In this document: piece by piece, positions 1 to 9,868 of the stretch
How positions within the stretch are numbered: the first letter of the stretch is position 1
Layout of the letters: each line of letters starts with the position of its first letter
Origin: Hyaloperonospora brassicae
Taxonomy: Eukaryota > Oomycota > Peronosporomycetes > Peronosporales > Peronosporaceae
Assembly (NCBI GenBank): GCA_947650285.1
Contig: CANTFL010001407.1
Coordinates: 496,001 to 560,000, forward strand
DNA: 64,000 nt
Direction: 5' to 3'
Notes under the pieces: model-generated
Seen by the model: the letters and a program-made list of their open reading frames with translations, nothing else
What the model was told of the DNA's origin: nothing
The model's database searches: none
Translations under genes and position numbers: made by a program

Positions 1-333
1 GCGTTCGCTGTAGCGTTTGTACTCGTTTCGACTCCATCGACTGCTTCTTCCGTCGTCGAACCATCCGGCGCGTCGCAGATTGTTCCACTTGGTCATGATT
101 TTAGCGGGCTTGGAGAAGGCCGTAATCATCTGCGACCGGACAGGACATACACTGGAGTCATCAATGCTGGCGAGGAAGAGAGGAAGTACCGGGGCCCTCT
201 TTTGGAGTATTTAAAGCATATTTTCATATTCGTATATGTGCCTTACAAAGATATCCAATACATGTTAGCGTGGCTCAAGGATAAAATTGGGCTCATCTTT
301 GAAGCGTTGAAGAACAAGGTCAAAAAAACTTAA
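1..333 (+). CDS. RXLR/EER-like secreted effector candidate, 5'-truncated by the window edge
   Basis: Frame 1 is open from base 1 to a TAA at 331-333 and gives 110 residues; the start codon lies outside the window. The first ~17 residues are a hydrophobic, Ala/Val-rich run ending in small residues (STASS), which fits the end of a secretory signal peptide. Residues 42-45 read NHLR, preceded by Arg41, an RXLR-like site with the first Arg displaced or replaced. Residues 58-61 read EEER, the EER part of the oomycete host-targeting region. The C-terminal ~45 residues are rich in aromatic, Lys and Leu residues, with a single Trp at 91; no full WY fold can be claimed. In oomycetes such proteins are secreted into the host to modulate immunity; the target here is unknown. 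The stop codon sits at the outer end of the large inverted repeat. Alternative: any small secreted protein. The motif spacing makes effector the best reading. Confidence 0.62.
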   Translation, partial: AFAVAFVLVSTPSTASSVVEPSGASQIVPLGHDFSGLGEGRNHLRPDRTYTGVINAGEEERKYRGPLLEYLKHIFIFVYVPYKDIQYMLAWLKDKIGLIFEALKNKVKKT

Positions 334-1608
334 GGATGACGGGTACCTCTGTGGACACGACCACAAGAGATGTGAATAAGTGACAATAGTGCGGTGTTGT
401 ACGCACGTGAACTTTCATTCTTGCCGACGTTGCACATGCGCTGAGCACGCTCAGTTTCGTAGGACAGTGGTTTGCACTTCGTGAATCAATCGATCTTTTG
501 CCAGTCATCGGTTTGTTGTGCTCGTGTTCCATGTCGTCTAGTCTATGATACAAATGATGTGATCTGTCGTGTCGTCCGCAGTGCTGAGCGGAAAGGCCCG
601 ACTCGTAGACGCTGAGCCCTGATGAAACAGATACAGCCACACGAAGGTATCGTCATAGCAGCAGCGTATCGTAAACCAAACGATTGCTTCTACGCATATG
701 TATCTCTCTGGAAGAGAAGCCAATTGCGCCTGCACGCTGTCAGCGTACACCTCAAGCTTGTCTGGCAGTGATTGAAAAGTCAAGATCGACGACTACCGCA
801 GCTCGTCGCAATTGACAACACGACAAATAGAATCGCATCCACTCGATCGCAACGGTCAGGTAAACGCGCACGCTCTGCGTCACAAGAAGCTTCTGGCGCT
901 CGTAGTCCTCCACGCTTACCTTCGAGCCCGATACGTTGCTGTAGACTACTCGTCAGACCAGTCTCAACACGAGTCGAGCGACGTCGTGAGTCTCACTCGT
1001 GGCGCGATCACGTGAGTGTCTCGCCACAGACGTTACCAAACTATTTACAACATCACAGCCACGTGACCTCGAACGTACTTTCATCGAGCTCGTCTTGACA
1101 CACATTCTTTCATGGCATTCAGTCCACGCGACTGGATGCGGCTCGACTAGTGCATCGCCACGTTGGTCGCGCATAGACTTGCGCAGACGAAGTTCGTCAT
1201 GTATCGAGCAACGTCGGCCCAGTCTCCATTGGGTTGTGATAGAGATTTCTCGCCACCGAACTGCAAACGTTGTGAGCTTGTCAACTTTGCACCGTGCAGC
1301 GTTTGATTAGGTGCTCAACAATGTGGTCGTTGTATCGGATTCGGGTACTTTGCCCGGCGTGAGCACTATCTGCATTTCCTGACCTCCGACCGAGACGCTT
1401 GTCGCTGGGAGGAGCGTGATTGTTTGTACAACGGCGTGTCCAGCAGTGGCAGAATGTGGTGAAAGGGCCAAGCGCAGCACGACGTAATGTGATGTTATAA
1501 TGAACCTCTTACGTCGTATTGTCCGTATCCCGCAACCACCTTAGGCAGCTGCGGTTTCCACGTTATCTACTCCTGCCGAAACTGGACAAAGAGGATTCGT
1601 TTGGAGAA
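334..1608. other. Gene-less outer arm segment (mirror 46,459-47,737)
   Basis: This stretch is GC-richer than the spacer and has short overlapping ORFs in several frames (up to ~108 codons). None resembles a known family and none has a convincing start or signal peptide. I see no LTR, tRNA or tandem repeat. It may be decayed repeat DNA. Confidence 0.5.
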
Positions 1609-1782
1609 GCCATCATGTGGCGGTCAAATCTAACAAAGATGCTTACACTCCTTGGCAAACTTCTGTCCTTTTGTCACATGACAGTAAGTCCTCGACGCAG
1701 CGTATTTACTACCACGTGACAATAGGACAGAGATTGTCAAGGAGCGTGAGCATCTTTGCAGCTTTGACCGCCCTATGATGGC
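1609..1782. repeat. Imperfect foldback hairpin, ~80 bp stem
   Basis: Bases 1609-1689 pair with about 1703-1782 as an inverted repeat. By eye there are about 14-15 mismatches or gaps in 81 positions (~82 percent identity) and a loop of about 14 bases. Clear stem blocks include GCGGTCAAA near 1620 against its complement near 1762, CAAAGATGC against GCATCTTTG (1751-1759), and TGTCCT-TTGTCAC against GTGAC-AATAGGACA. Weaker similarity may continue outward. It could be a decayed foldback or MITE element or a structured RNA locus; no transposase or target duplication is visible. Confidence 0.75.
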
Positions 1783-2788
1783 TACCGCTAGACAGCACGG
1801 TTGGACACTAGTTCGCAACAAGCACAGCGTTTTAGCCTCGTCAATCACTGGGCCACACCCTCACTAGCGAAGTAGCCCCGCGTGATCGGATACTGCAGTG
1901 CTATTTCTCTCGCACAAGGACGACCTGGCGGTGGCTGTTCTTCGCATGCGTGTATGGCTGTTCTGTTTTCGCGACTTGCGAGGCTCAACTGGTCTTTACC
2001 ACGATCTAAGCGCAGTCCATTGTCATACGAGCAAAGCAATGGGCTCACCCACTGGTCGGTGGAGCTCTCAACGGCGACAGCGTCTATTCTTGCGTGGGGT
2101 AGACACCGTCGCGTGTCATCGCATTGTCTCTTCAGTTCGGTCCCAGCACGAGTTCAGCATTCTTCACGACAGCTGTCAATGGAACAACAAATAGTTGTCA
2201 TCCTCATGAACACGACCGCTAGAAAACAAAGAACGTCATAACTCCACTATCTCGTCACGCGTCTACAACATGCAACGTCACCACGTATAATGGATAGCAC
2301 GCTTCTACCTGCAGTTCTTTGGCGCGACTGATTCGTGTTTCATTCACACAGGTCCAAACATGCTGACAAGTGAACCAGCAGCCAAACATGTTAACGGATT
2401 ATATTGCATCTCTAAGTATCATCAACACCTACATCTGCCTTTTCGTTCCATCCAACACGCATAGTCTGCGTCGACCAACTACATCAGCCAGACAGCTGAT
2501 AACAAGGTGGAACTGAGACGAACACTAACTCTAACAACGACTTGAAAATGAGAATGAATGTGTATGAGGTCGCTAAAGCATTAAAGTACGTTCGCACTTA
2601 AGAGCGTCGATCTAGATCCGTTCGAAGATATGGCACTCCGACGTGACTGCAGCTATCAATTTGCAGTCTACGTAGTGAACAGACGGTCTCGCGTACTGTA
2701 TCACGCCAGGCGGACATGCAAGACTCACAGTCGAAGTCGCAAGAGAATGAGCGCTTTACGGTAAGGACAAGAGAATGGAACGTAATGT
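1783..2788. other. Gene-less arm segment before the 5' LTR (mirror 45,279-46,284)
   Basis: Two overlapping frames on the plus strand (1882-2241, 119 codons; 1898-2194) and one on minus (1845-2048) are open at 1.85-2.24 kb. Three overlapping frames in about 350 bases point to a stop-poor composition rather than a gene. No domain is recognised. From 2,250 to 2,788 I see nothing. Confidence 0.4.
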
Positions 2789-3262
2789 TGTATCGGGGTT
2801 ACACGTCGACTGGCAGTCGACAATAGGTGTGGTGCACACACGGGATGGGATCCCATTTAAACTGATATTAGAACACAGTATCAATTGTTGAGGACTGATG
2901 TCTGTCAACCATTGATTACGAAATCTTTTGAGAGGTTTATTTAGGTCATTGGTTACTAGGTTCAGTACGTTGTTGTACAATATTCTTTCAGGTTTAAAGA
3001 AATATAGTTCAATTCCCATTTTGATCACTTAAGACACGTGCCTCACGAGGCGTCTTTGATCGGTAAGAGTTAGCAATTCCTGTGAAGGTAGCTGCTCATG
3101 AGCACTCTGTGCTAGGATTCTCTTGAACCGCTTGGTCTCCCTGGAACAGGGACCGTAAGCTATCTGAGCTTTTTGACTCTTTGAGTCGGGTTCCTTGAAC
3201 CAAAGTTGCTCGTAGAGCGTTAAGTCTTCTTCTGACTTAAATAGTTGTATAGCTACGCTACA
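2789..3262 (+). repeat. 5' LTR (left arm)
   Basis: It aligns end to end with 9,869-10,321. It begins TGTATCGGGGT where the 3' copy begins TGTAACGGGAT, and ends near CTACA at 3262. The best-conserved stretch (GAGTCGGGTT, then TTGAACCAAAGTT) differs by about six bases in fifty; the rest is clearly lower. The open minus-strand frames here (2756-3028, 3029-3283) are LTR sequence, not genes. Confidence 0.75.
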
Positions 3263-3441
3263 ATTCGAAGCACTTGTGATCAAATTGTGCCTGAGGCTTT
3301 ACGACCAATCCTCCGTGAGCATAGCAAAATCCTCATCTCTTCCTGAGGTCCAAAACAAAAGGTCGCGCTTGATAAGTTGATCGCTGGCCGTGGGCTCAGA
3401 ATATGTGGAGTTCCTGGATGCCCAAGGTCCCGATCTGCTAA

Positions 3442-4292
3442 ATGCACGTGTCGAGACCTTCATGCAGTATAAACGGCCCGTCTGGGTCAGGTTCAAAGCA
3501 AGTAGCGTCTGCTATGCCAACACGCTTTGTGGCAATTCCAGTCGAAGAGGCTAAGGCTCGTCCATTTAGGGTGGACGTCAAACATTATGTCAGGAAAAAT
3601 AGAGAAAATTTTACATTCTGGATCCGTAATATTGAGATGGCCATGAGATCTGTCCCGATCTCACTTGAGCATCAGCGAGCCTCGCTGGTCATCTCAAAGC
3701 TCGATGGGAGAGTAGGCTCTGACGTGTAACACGTCTGTCGACTTGGCGTTTTCCACATGGGATTTGCTCATGCTAGTAATCTTGCGAGTTTCCTCGCCGC
3801 CCAAACAGGCTTATCGCGTGCACTCACGCTTCATATCTAACCTTCAGGAAACGAATGAGTTAGCGGACTATGTCCAAGGGCTGAGAACTCTGATGGCTGC
3901 TATGTAGTACGACCTTCTCCCTGAGACTGTCTATGTGACTGTCTTCATGAGAGTCTTCGATTGTCGCGGCCAGAACCGAGGTCTGTCAGGTTCATCCCTC
4001 TACTTTTGAAGAAGCTGTAATAATCGCTCAGAATGCTAGGCTCAACGTTAAGTCGGCCAGACTTGGTTGGAATGGATACAGCCCCAGCTTCGCGAGTGCA
4101 ACCTCAACAAACACTTCGGCTTACCGCAAGCCTGAACCGATGGATCTCATCGATGCTGAAGATGAAGGTGAAGCTGAGCTTCAGGTTGCGGAGAACCAAC
4201 AGGAAGTGCGACGTTGTCATACATTTGGGAGCACTAAACAATTGCGTCCCACTTGGCCTTTGCGCAAGCAGCGCCAGACTCTTATGAGCTAA
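3442..4292 (+). pseudogene. gag: gag remnant with ruined zinc knuckle (left arm)
   Basis: The N-terminal part (3442-3729) has capsid-like wording typical of oomycete gypsy gag (ENFTFWIRNIEMAM, then HQRASLVISKLDGRV) and then hits a stop. The C-terminal part runs in another frame from about 4026 to a TAA at 4290-4292. It carries an acidic stretch (DAEDEGEAE) and a CX2CX4HX4C-type zinc knuckle at 4215-4256. There only the first Cys remains: the second Cys reads Phe, the His reads Gln and the last Cys reads Trp. Gag would package the element RNA; this copy cannot fold a zinc knuckle. The two frames prove at least one frameshift. Confidence 0.78.
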
Positions 4293-4299
4293 AACCTCG

Positions 4300-4910
4300 G
4301 CCTTAACCATAAACTTAATATGACACGGGGAAAAGTGTTTACCTGGTAGACTCGGGGCGCCCTACTGGGGTAGAACTAGGTTGTATAACTTCTCAACCAG
4401 GTAGGGCAAACCAAGGCTTCGGCCCAAAGAGATCTGTGCCGGTCAGCACAGAGCGTGGATACAAGTCTGATTTGTTAGTCGCCGAGGCAACAGTGAAGGC
4501 CTTGAGAAGCATAGGTCAATTTTAATCAATTATGGAGCATCATGAAATTATGCTCGACGTCGTTCCTACGACGGAAGTCAGCGATACGCTGCAGCGATTA
4601 AAGCGCAAGCGGATCATTAAATCATCGTTCGTTTAGCGACTGATAGTCGCGTCACAGTTCCTAAAGCTCCGTTGAACTCAGGTGTGAAGTTTTTGGACTT
4701 TGACGGCATTGAACGCTGTCTTGTCCTCGATTAGGATATAGATATGATATCATCTTACGTATGGACTGGCTTGAACGCCATGAGCCATGGATTGGTTGGA
4801 GGACTGATACCTTAGACGCAAGGCGATATGTTCCTGGCGGAGGTTTGGATATACATGAACCCACCTTCGATCGACAGCATAAGCACTATTGGCGCGAGAC
4901 ACTGACAGAG
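4300..4910 (+). pseudogene. Aspartic protease remnant (left arm)
   Basis: A DSG active-site triplet is visible at 4349-4357 within VYLVDSG, matching the retropepsin catalytic motif. Further on, different frames contain LATDSRVTVPKAPL (about 4,636), FLDFDGIERCLVLD (about 4,690) and WLERHEPWIGWRTDTL (4,764-4,812), all known from the protease/linker part of oomycete gypsy pol. The jump between frames and several stops show decay. It would process Gag-Pol in an intact element. Confidence 0.65.
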
Positions 4911-5639
4911 AATTTTAACGTGCTGGACATTGGTATGACCGAGTAAATTATCTCTTATGTCAATGACATGAATATTGAGCGGAGCTCTTTCACCGTATTT
5001 GTAGCGATTCGTACTTCGTTGAGTACACGTTGTGATTATGAGCCACTGCATGCTGAAGGCATGGCTTGCATAGGACCGAGACATCAAGAATGTAATTCTT
5101 CTGATGTGAGTGGGTGACATGTGAAATTCCACCGAGTGAGGGTGGCCGCGATGGCACCTCACTAAATGTAGGTAGTGACATTGTTGGCAAAAAGCCGAAG
5201 TATTCAGGGCTAGACCCACATAATGCACGTGAAGTGGTACGTTGAAAAACAATGGGTGACGTGTTCGGGGTACGAAACTCTCAATCAGATCATCAGATGT
5301 CGTTTGAGCCATCAGGTCTTCGTATAGATCCTGCTAAGATAAATGGCAACCACAGATTCCTACTGTCTCGGCCTCGAAGAGGCTTAAGGTCTCTTGTGGA
5401 AGACGATCACGACGTGGGGTGGCAACCGTTAATCGCCGAACACCAAGGACGTCACGAATTGTTACTAGTAACAATACATATTATACACTTGTCAACGGAG
5501 TGACTTGCCATGTTGATGGCAACATCAGTCTTGAGACTCTTTCATCCTCATATACTCTAATTGAGCTAGACGATATGTCTGATGGCTATTTTAGCCACGA
5601 TGTGTCTGCAAAATAGTTATACCAGTTATGGGTCATTCG
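4911..5639 (+). other. Protease-RT linker of the gypsy relic (left arm)
   Basis: This piece of pol lies between protease and RT, with no recognised domain. A minus-strand frame of 166 codons (4812-5312) is open here, but it lies antisense to the element and has no features of its own. I treat it as a shadow. Mirror: 42,433-43,161. Confidence 0.4.
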
Positions 5640-6560
5640 ACATGATGTCGAGTTGAACTCATCCTCGTTGTTTGACGATTTAGTTCTTTAAGACACAAGG
5701 GCGACACTTGGTGCGCGTAGTGGATCTTCGATCCTTAGGAATCCTATGGATCCACTCTATCCTTGGTGACAAGTTTCAGAACGTATTGTGTCACAACCCA
5801 CCGTCCGTCTTACCTCCCGATAGAGGTGTTCGTCATGAAATTGACTTGGTTCTTGGAACTAAATACTGCGTAACACGGCAGTGGCCTTTACCGACCCAAC
5901 AGTGTGACTTCATTGACGACTTTTTTCTGCAAAGCACGCGGCAGGAATGGTTCGTGAGAGCAAATAATCCTATTCCACACCGACATTTGTGTCAGAAAGC
6001 CTAATAGAAAGTGGCACATTGTTCATGATTACAACATGCTTGATGCCGCCGACATTCCGGCTCAGACACCAATCTTGAGAAAGGATGGTATATAGAACAA
6101 TATGGTGGGATGTACGATGTACAGTGCGCTCGACTTAGTCGATGGTTATTACCAACGGCTCGTGCGAGAGAGCGATATTCCGATGATAGCGGTCAGCACT
6201 CCTAGCGGTATGCTCTGGGAGTGACCCGTTATGCCAAAAGGGTTACTAAATGCCCGGCTACGTTTAATCGTCTTGTGACGCAGTTGCTCAGATTTCATCG
6301 AGGTTATGCACAGACGTACTTTGATGACTTCTTTTTCCATAGTCGTGCTATGAACGGTTGGTCGGATGTGGAAAATTTCATTGACCATTTACGAGCAGTG
6401 CTCGAGTGCATGCGCACGAACATGTTGTATTGCCAACGCATCGATATGCATCTTTGGTGCAGAAGAAAATATCTGTGATAGGGTGCCTTATTGGGAGGCG
6501 AGGCCTTAGATTGGATCCCGTCAAAGTAAAAGCCATACTTGATTGGCCGGATCCGAAGAT
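5640..6560 (+). pseudogene. pol: Reverse transcriptase remnant (left arm)
   Basis: RT wording runs in order through several frames. It starts with an acidic linker (HDVELNSSSLFDD), then PPSVLPPDRGVRHEIDL and GTKYCVTRQWPLP. Next come ALDLVDGYYQ near 6,130 (first catalytic Asp) and AQTYFDDFFF near 6,310 (YFDD box, both Asp present), then HLRAVLECMRTNMLY. All three catalytic aspartates survive, yet the frame is broken by stops near 6,003, 6,093 and 6,223. This is standard Ty3/gypsy RT. The part from about 5,750 to 6,245 is the most divergent stretch between the two arms (17 substitutions by eye). Confidence 0.88.
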
Positions 6561-7135
6561 ATAGAGAACTTACGTAAGTGGCATGGCCTTGCCAATTACT
6601 TACACAAGTATAGTGCGAATTACGCATATATGGCGCTGCCGTTATCCAATATCCTAAAAGAGGATGTGGCGTGGTGCTGCAAAACCACCGAGCATGATGC
6701 TTTTCAAGCAGTAAAGGAGATTATCTTGCATGCACCAATCTTTGCTTTGCCTGATCCTGATCGACCTTTCAGTGTCGTCTGTGACGTATCTGACTTTGCC
6801 ATAGGCAGTGCTATGTTACAAACATATGTCGATGGACGGTAACACGTCATTTCGTTTCAGTTCCGGCAGCACAAAGCTGCTGAAAAGAACTGTCCAGTCC
6901 ATGACAAGAGCTATTTCCACTGAAGTACGCTCTCCTAAATCATGAGTCCATCGGCTTGGCTCTTAACCATTTGTAATCTATATCGATCATGCGTCACTAC
7001 GCACTGCGCCCAAGTCGTCTTACCTCTCACAAAATATCTCGTTGGTTTTCTTTATTTGCCGAACATACCTTCAAGGTGAAGTATAAGCCGGGGAAGTAGA
7101 ATTCTGTGGCTGATGCGTTGTCTTGCAGGCCTTGT
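6543..7135 (+). pseudogene. pol: RT thumb/connection and RNase H remnant (left arm)
   Basis: The open part 6543-6842 reads LRKWHGLANYLHKYSANYA and then FSVVCDVSDFAIGSAM, the RNase H start with its first catalytic Asp. After a stop the reading continues with HDKS, where the family has HDKE, so the catalytic Glu is lost. FVIYIDHASLRTA near 6,970 keeps the next Asp. VADALSCRP near 7,110 is the usual end of RNase H. It would remove the RNA strand of the hybrid; this copy is dead. Confidence 0.83.
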
Positions 7136-8170
7136 TATGAGCTTGCTCATGTGACGACTCTGTCGTCGTCAGTCACTGATCTCATCTGTACGGCTTTCGA
7201 AAAGGATGGACAATGTGTAGCTCTTCTACGTGCTCTTGGGAGCGACGAGTTCAAGGACTCAGACATAGAATTTTCGGCACGATTATGTGCGAGGCTACAT
7301 CGATATTCCATCGATCAAGGCCTGTTGTGATACAGCACGGATATTGAGGACACTCTTCGTATCGTCGTCCCTCATGATGATGAGTTGAAGCATCGTATCC
7401 TATATGAGGCACATGCTAATGCGTTGAGTAGTCATCTTGGTCGTGAGACGACCTATGGGTCAGTTCGCCAATGCTATTTGTGACCCAAACTGTATAAAAG
7501 GGTGATCAAATATGTGCGTACGTGTGATACGTATCAACGGGTAAAACCCTCATCTGACGCGGCAGCGCTGCTAGACAGTTTTTCTGTACCCAGAGGGTGT
7601 TGAGAGTCCATAAGCATGGATTACCTGATCGGTTTACCGAAAGATTTGTATGGCAATACGGGCATTGTGGTCTTTGTTATCCGTTTGCGCAAGATGGTTC
7701 ATTTAGCGGCGGATCCAGACTCTATCAATGGTGAAGATTCAGCTACGCTGTTTATCGGTTAATTATTTCGATAACACAATTTGCCCTTGGAAATTGTCTC
7801 GGATAAAGATCCTCGCTTCACTGGAAAGTTTTGGAAGTTCATCTTTAAGGTGCTTGGCACAGGATTGGACATGTCCACAGCGGATCATCCGCAGACCGAT
7901 GGTCAAATCGAACGGGCGGATCGCATTGTCGGAGACATCTTGTGCAGTGTTGCGCTGGAACGTCGAAGCGTTTGGAGTGCGATGCTCCCTGTCGTAGAGT
8001 TTGCGTTTAATAACGCCGTGCATGCCTCAACCGGCTACACACCGTTCTAGGTGAATGGTCTTACACCCCTAGCGTTCCGTTAACGCTACCACTACGTGGT
8101 TCAGGGCTTGGTGGGGGAGGAGTTGCCGATTGTCTTGATGATATCAGCCCTGCTACTGTTTAAAAACAGG
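7136..8170 (+). pseudogene. pol: Integrase remnant (left arm)
   Basis: The zinc-binding HHCC region is at about 7,410-7,540 (AHANALSSHLGRE, then VRTCDTYQRVKP). Its last Cys has become Tyr. The catalytic core follows, with MDYL near 7,616 (first Asp), SDKDPRFTGKFWKFIF near 7,800 (second Asp) and DHPQTDGQIERADR near 7,890 (Glu). All D,D,E residues are visible, but stops near 7,481, 7,761 and 8,048 break the frame. FAFNNAVHASTGYTPF-type wording closes the core at about 8,045. Confidence 0.87.
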
Positions 8171-8734
8171 GGAGCGAGTTTCTCGCAACGCGATTGAATG
8201 TCTCACGACATGTGCGTGAAGCACTGGCTGATAGCCAAGACATACAAATAAAAAAACGCCGATGCAAAAGGCAGAGGTTGTATTGAAAGTTATGAAATCG
8301 GAGACCAAGTATTACTCAATGGTAATAACCTACCCACAAATGTAGCCTCCGCTGTCTTCAAGACAAAGTTGCTTCCGCGCTTCATTGGACCATTCAGGTC
8401 GTCAATAAGAAGGGACTTGCATATACGCTCAACTTTCCGCGCAAACTGCGCACACATCTTGTGTTCTACGTTGTATTATTAGGTTCATCTTGGGATCCGT
8501 CCCACGTGAAATGAAAGGCGCTTGCGTCGCGACATTTGGTATTGCCCTCGGCTAAAGAATTCGAACCATGATGTCAAGCTGATCATTTATTGGATGTGAC
8601 CCAACTTCTCCGTCTGAAGACGAGCTAGCGTCGTGCCGAGCGCGCTCTGGGACCTTTCAACGTCTTGCTGATCCAGCTTGCTTCGTGACGTAGCGTCTCA
8701 AGCTCTTCGTTACGGTTGACCGACCACCACCCAC
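8171..8734 (+). pseudogene. Pol C-terminal tail before the chromodomain (left arm)
   Basis: Degenerate matches to the GPFxV and HPTFYVxxL region of gypsy integrase tails are visible (RTHLVFYVVLL near 8,450), in several frames with stops. Minus-strand frame 8625-8855 is a shadow. Mirror: 39,338-39,901. Confidence 0.5.
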
Positions 8735-8905
8735 GCTGCTCAAAGAGCAAGGGAACGCTATCTCCATGTGGAGAGACTTCTGAAGCGACGTCGTTGTCAG
8801 GGTCAATACCATTATCTGGTGAAGTGGCAAGGGTACCCGGAAACGGAAACCTCATTGGAGATTAAGGAACCCCTTCGGCAGGATTGCTTATATGACCTTG
8901 ATTTC
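8735..8905 (+). pseudogene. Chromodomain remnant (left arm)
   Basis: The frame starting at 8768 reads VERLLKRR then YHYLVKWQGYPETETSLEI, the classic chromodomain core. The Trp that normally follows (NSWE in relatives) is Leu here, so one aromatic-cage residue is gone. Chromodomains of chromoviral integrases guide insertion to heterochromatin. The frame runs on into sequence antisense to the ORF at 8906-9697. Confidence 0.8.
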
Positions 8906-9697
8906 TTAGACATCGCGGCAAGGTTCTTCCTGCGACCAAGGAGGCTTCATACCAATAGTAGTGGAGGCAGGTAGGTTGTTGGTCATCTCTTGAACGGAAC
9001 TTACAACTTCCGGCACAGCCGGAGCATAGCCTGTGTGAGTTCGCAATTGGTCTCTAGCCTTAATCTTAGCGTCGTCATACCTATGATTTCGTTCTAGACG
9101 AACTTCTGCCAAATTGGCACTTGATCTTAGAGCTAACACGCTGCTGAGGTGTCGTTCCCGATAAACCGAGCAAACAAACGCATTGTCTTCTTCCTTTTGT
9201 GATTCGCCTGCGAATAAGAGGATGGGTATACTCTTAATCAGTGGAACTGGTGCACCCCGTGCTTGCGTGCCAAGTCGCAACTTGTATTGACTTTTAGTTG
9301 TCAAATAAGGCTCCAGGTACTTCTTGCAAAGTTCTTGTTGACTTTCAATCCCTTCAGGAGATGTGGGTTCAGTGCCAATGGCCCAGTTTGCGAATGAACG
9401 GCCTGCCGTTTTGCTTATACGTTCTTCAACATTAAGTGAAGTGAAGACATAGACAAGGCGACTCTCAAGGGTTGTTGCGAGCTGCGTAAGGTTCTGAGGG
9501 ATCTTTTCTGGTTTGACAGCCAACTGCTGTTTCTTATCGAGCGGAATGTTGATAATGCCATCGCTCACATTGGGTGTTTGATGCTGCGCCGAGGGCGCAT
9601 TAACTTCGCCACGTTCGTCGAAGAGGTTTGGTGCTTTAAGAGGCTTTGACTTAAGCACAGACGGATTGGAAAATGACCCGTCTTGTATCGCTACCAT
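8906..9697 (-). CDS. Intact antisense 263-codon ORF between chromodomain and 3' LTR
   Basis: An uninterrupted ORF, ATG to stop, lies on the strand opposite to gag-pol inside an element whose own genes are all broken. A run of 263 sense codons is very unlikely by chance at this base composition, so it has coding history. No family is recognised. The protein is hydrophilic and mixed, with DKKQQLAVKPEKIPQ near residue 55, KTAGRSFANWAIGTE near 95 and PLIKSIPILLF near 155. No signal peptide, clear membrane segment or zinc motif is seen. The upstream context GAGGTGAAAC-ATG is unremarkable. It might be an antisense accessory ORF carried by the element, a captured host fragment, or a gag from another nested element. 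In the right arm the same ORF has a nonsense change at codon 135. Confidence 0.55.
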   Translation of the reverse strand: MVAIQDGSFSNPSVLKSKPLKAPNLFDERGEVNAPSAQHQTPNVSDGIINIPLDKKQQLAVKPEKIPQNLTQLATTLESRLVYVFTSLNVEERISKTAGRSFANWAIGTEPTSPEGIESQQELCKKYLEPYLTTKSQYKLRLGTQARGAPVPLIKSIPILLFAGESQKEEDNAFVCSVYRERHLSSVLALRSSANLAEVRLERNHRYDDAKIKARDQLRTHTGYAPAVPEVVSSVQEMTNNLPASTTIGMKPPWSQEEPCRDV

Positions 9698-9868
9698 GTT
9701 TCACCTCCTCCCCGAGATCGAGATAAGATGGAAGAGTCCAAGATTTATGTGGTGGAGATACCATGGTTTGGTATTATTAAAAAATGTGATGTTAAGCGCA
9801 CATACCGTCCTCTTCGACGAAAAAATTCGATTGACGTTACGAGGTAACGTTCGTCTGGTGGTAAAGAA

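Noticed and set aside
1882..2241. 119-codon plus-strand frame in the outer arm
   Set aside because: Three frames on both strands are open over the same bases, a composition effect. No homology is recognised.
2756..3283. Two adjacent minus-strand frames with shared wording to 10,097-10,426
   Set aside because: The similarity is explained by the two LTRs of one retrotransposon; these are not genes.
4812..5312. 166-codon minus-strand frame in the gypsy protease-RT linker (mirror 42,760-43,260)
   Set aside because: It lies antisense to the recognised pol sequence, has no motif, and is preserved in both arms only because the arms are recent copies.
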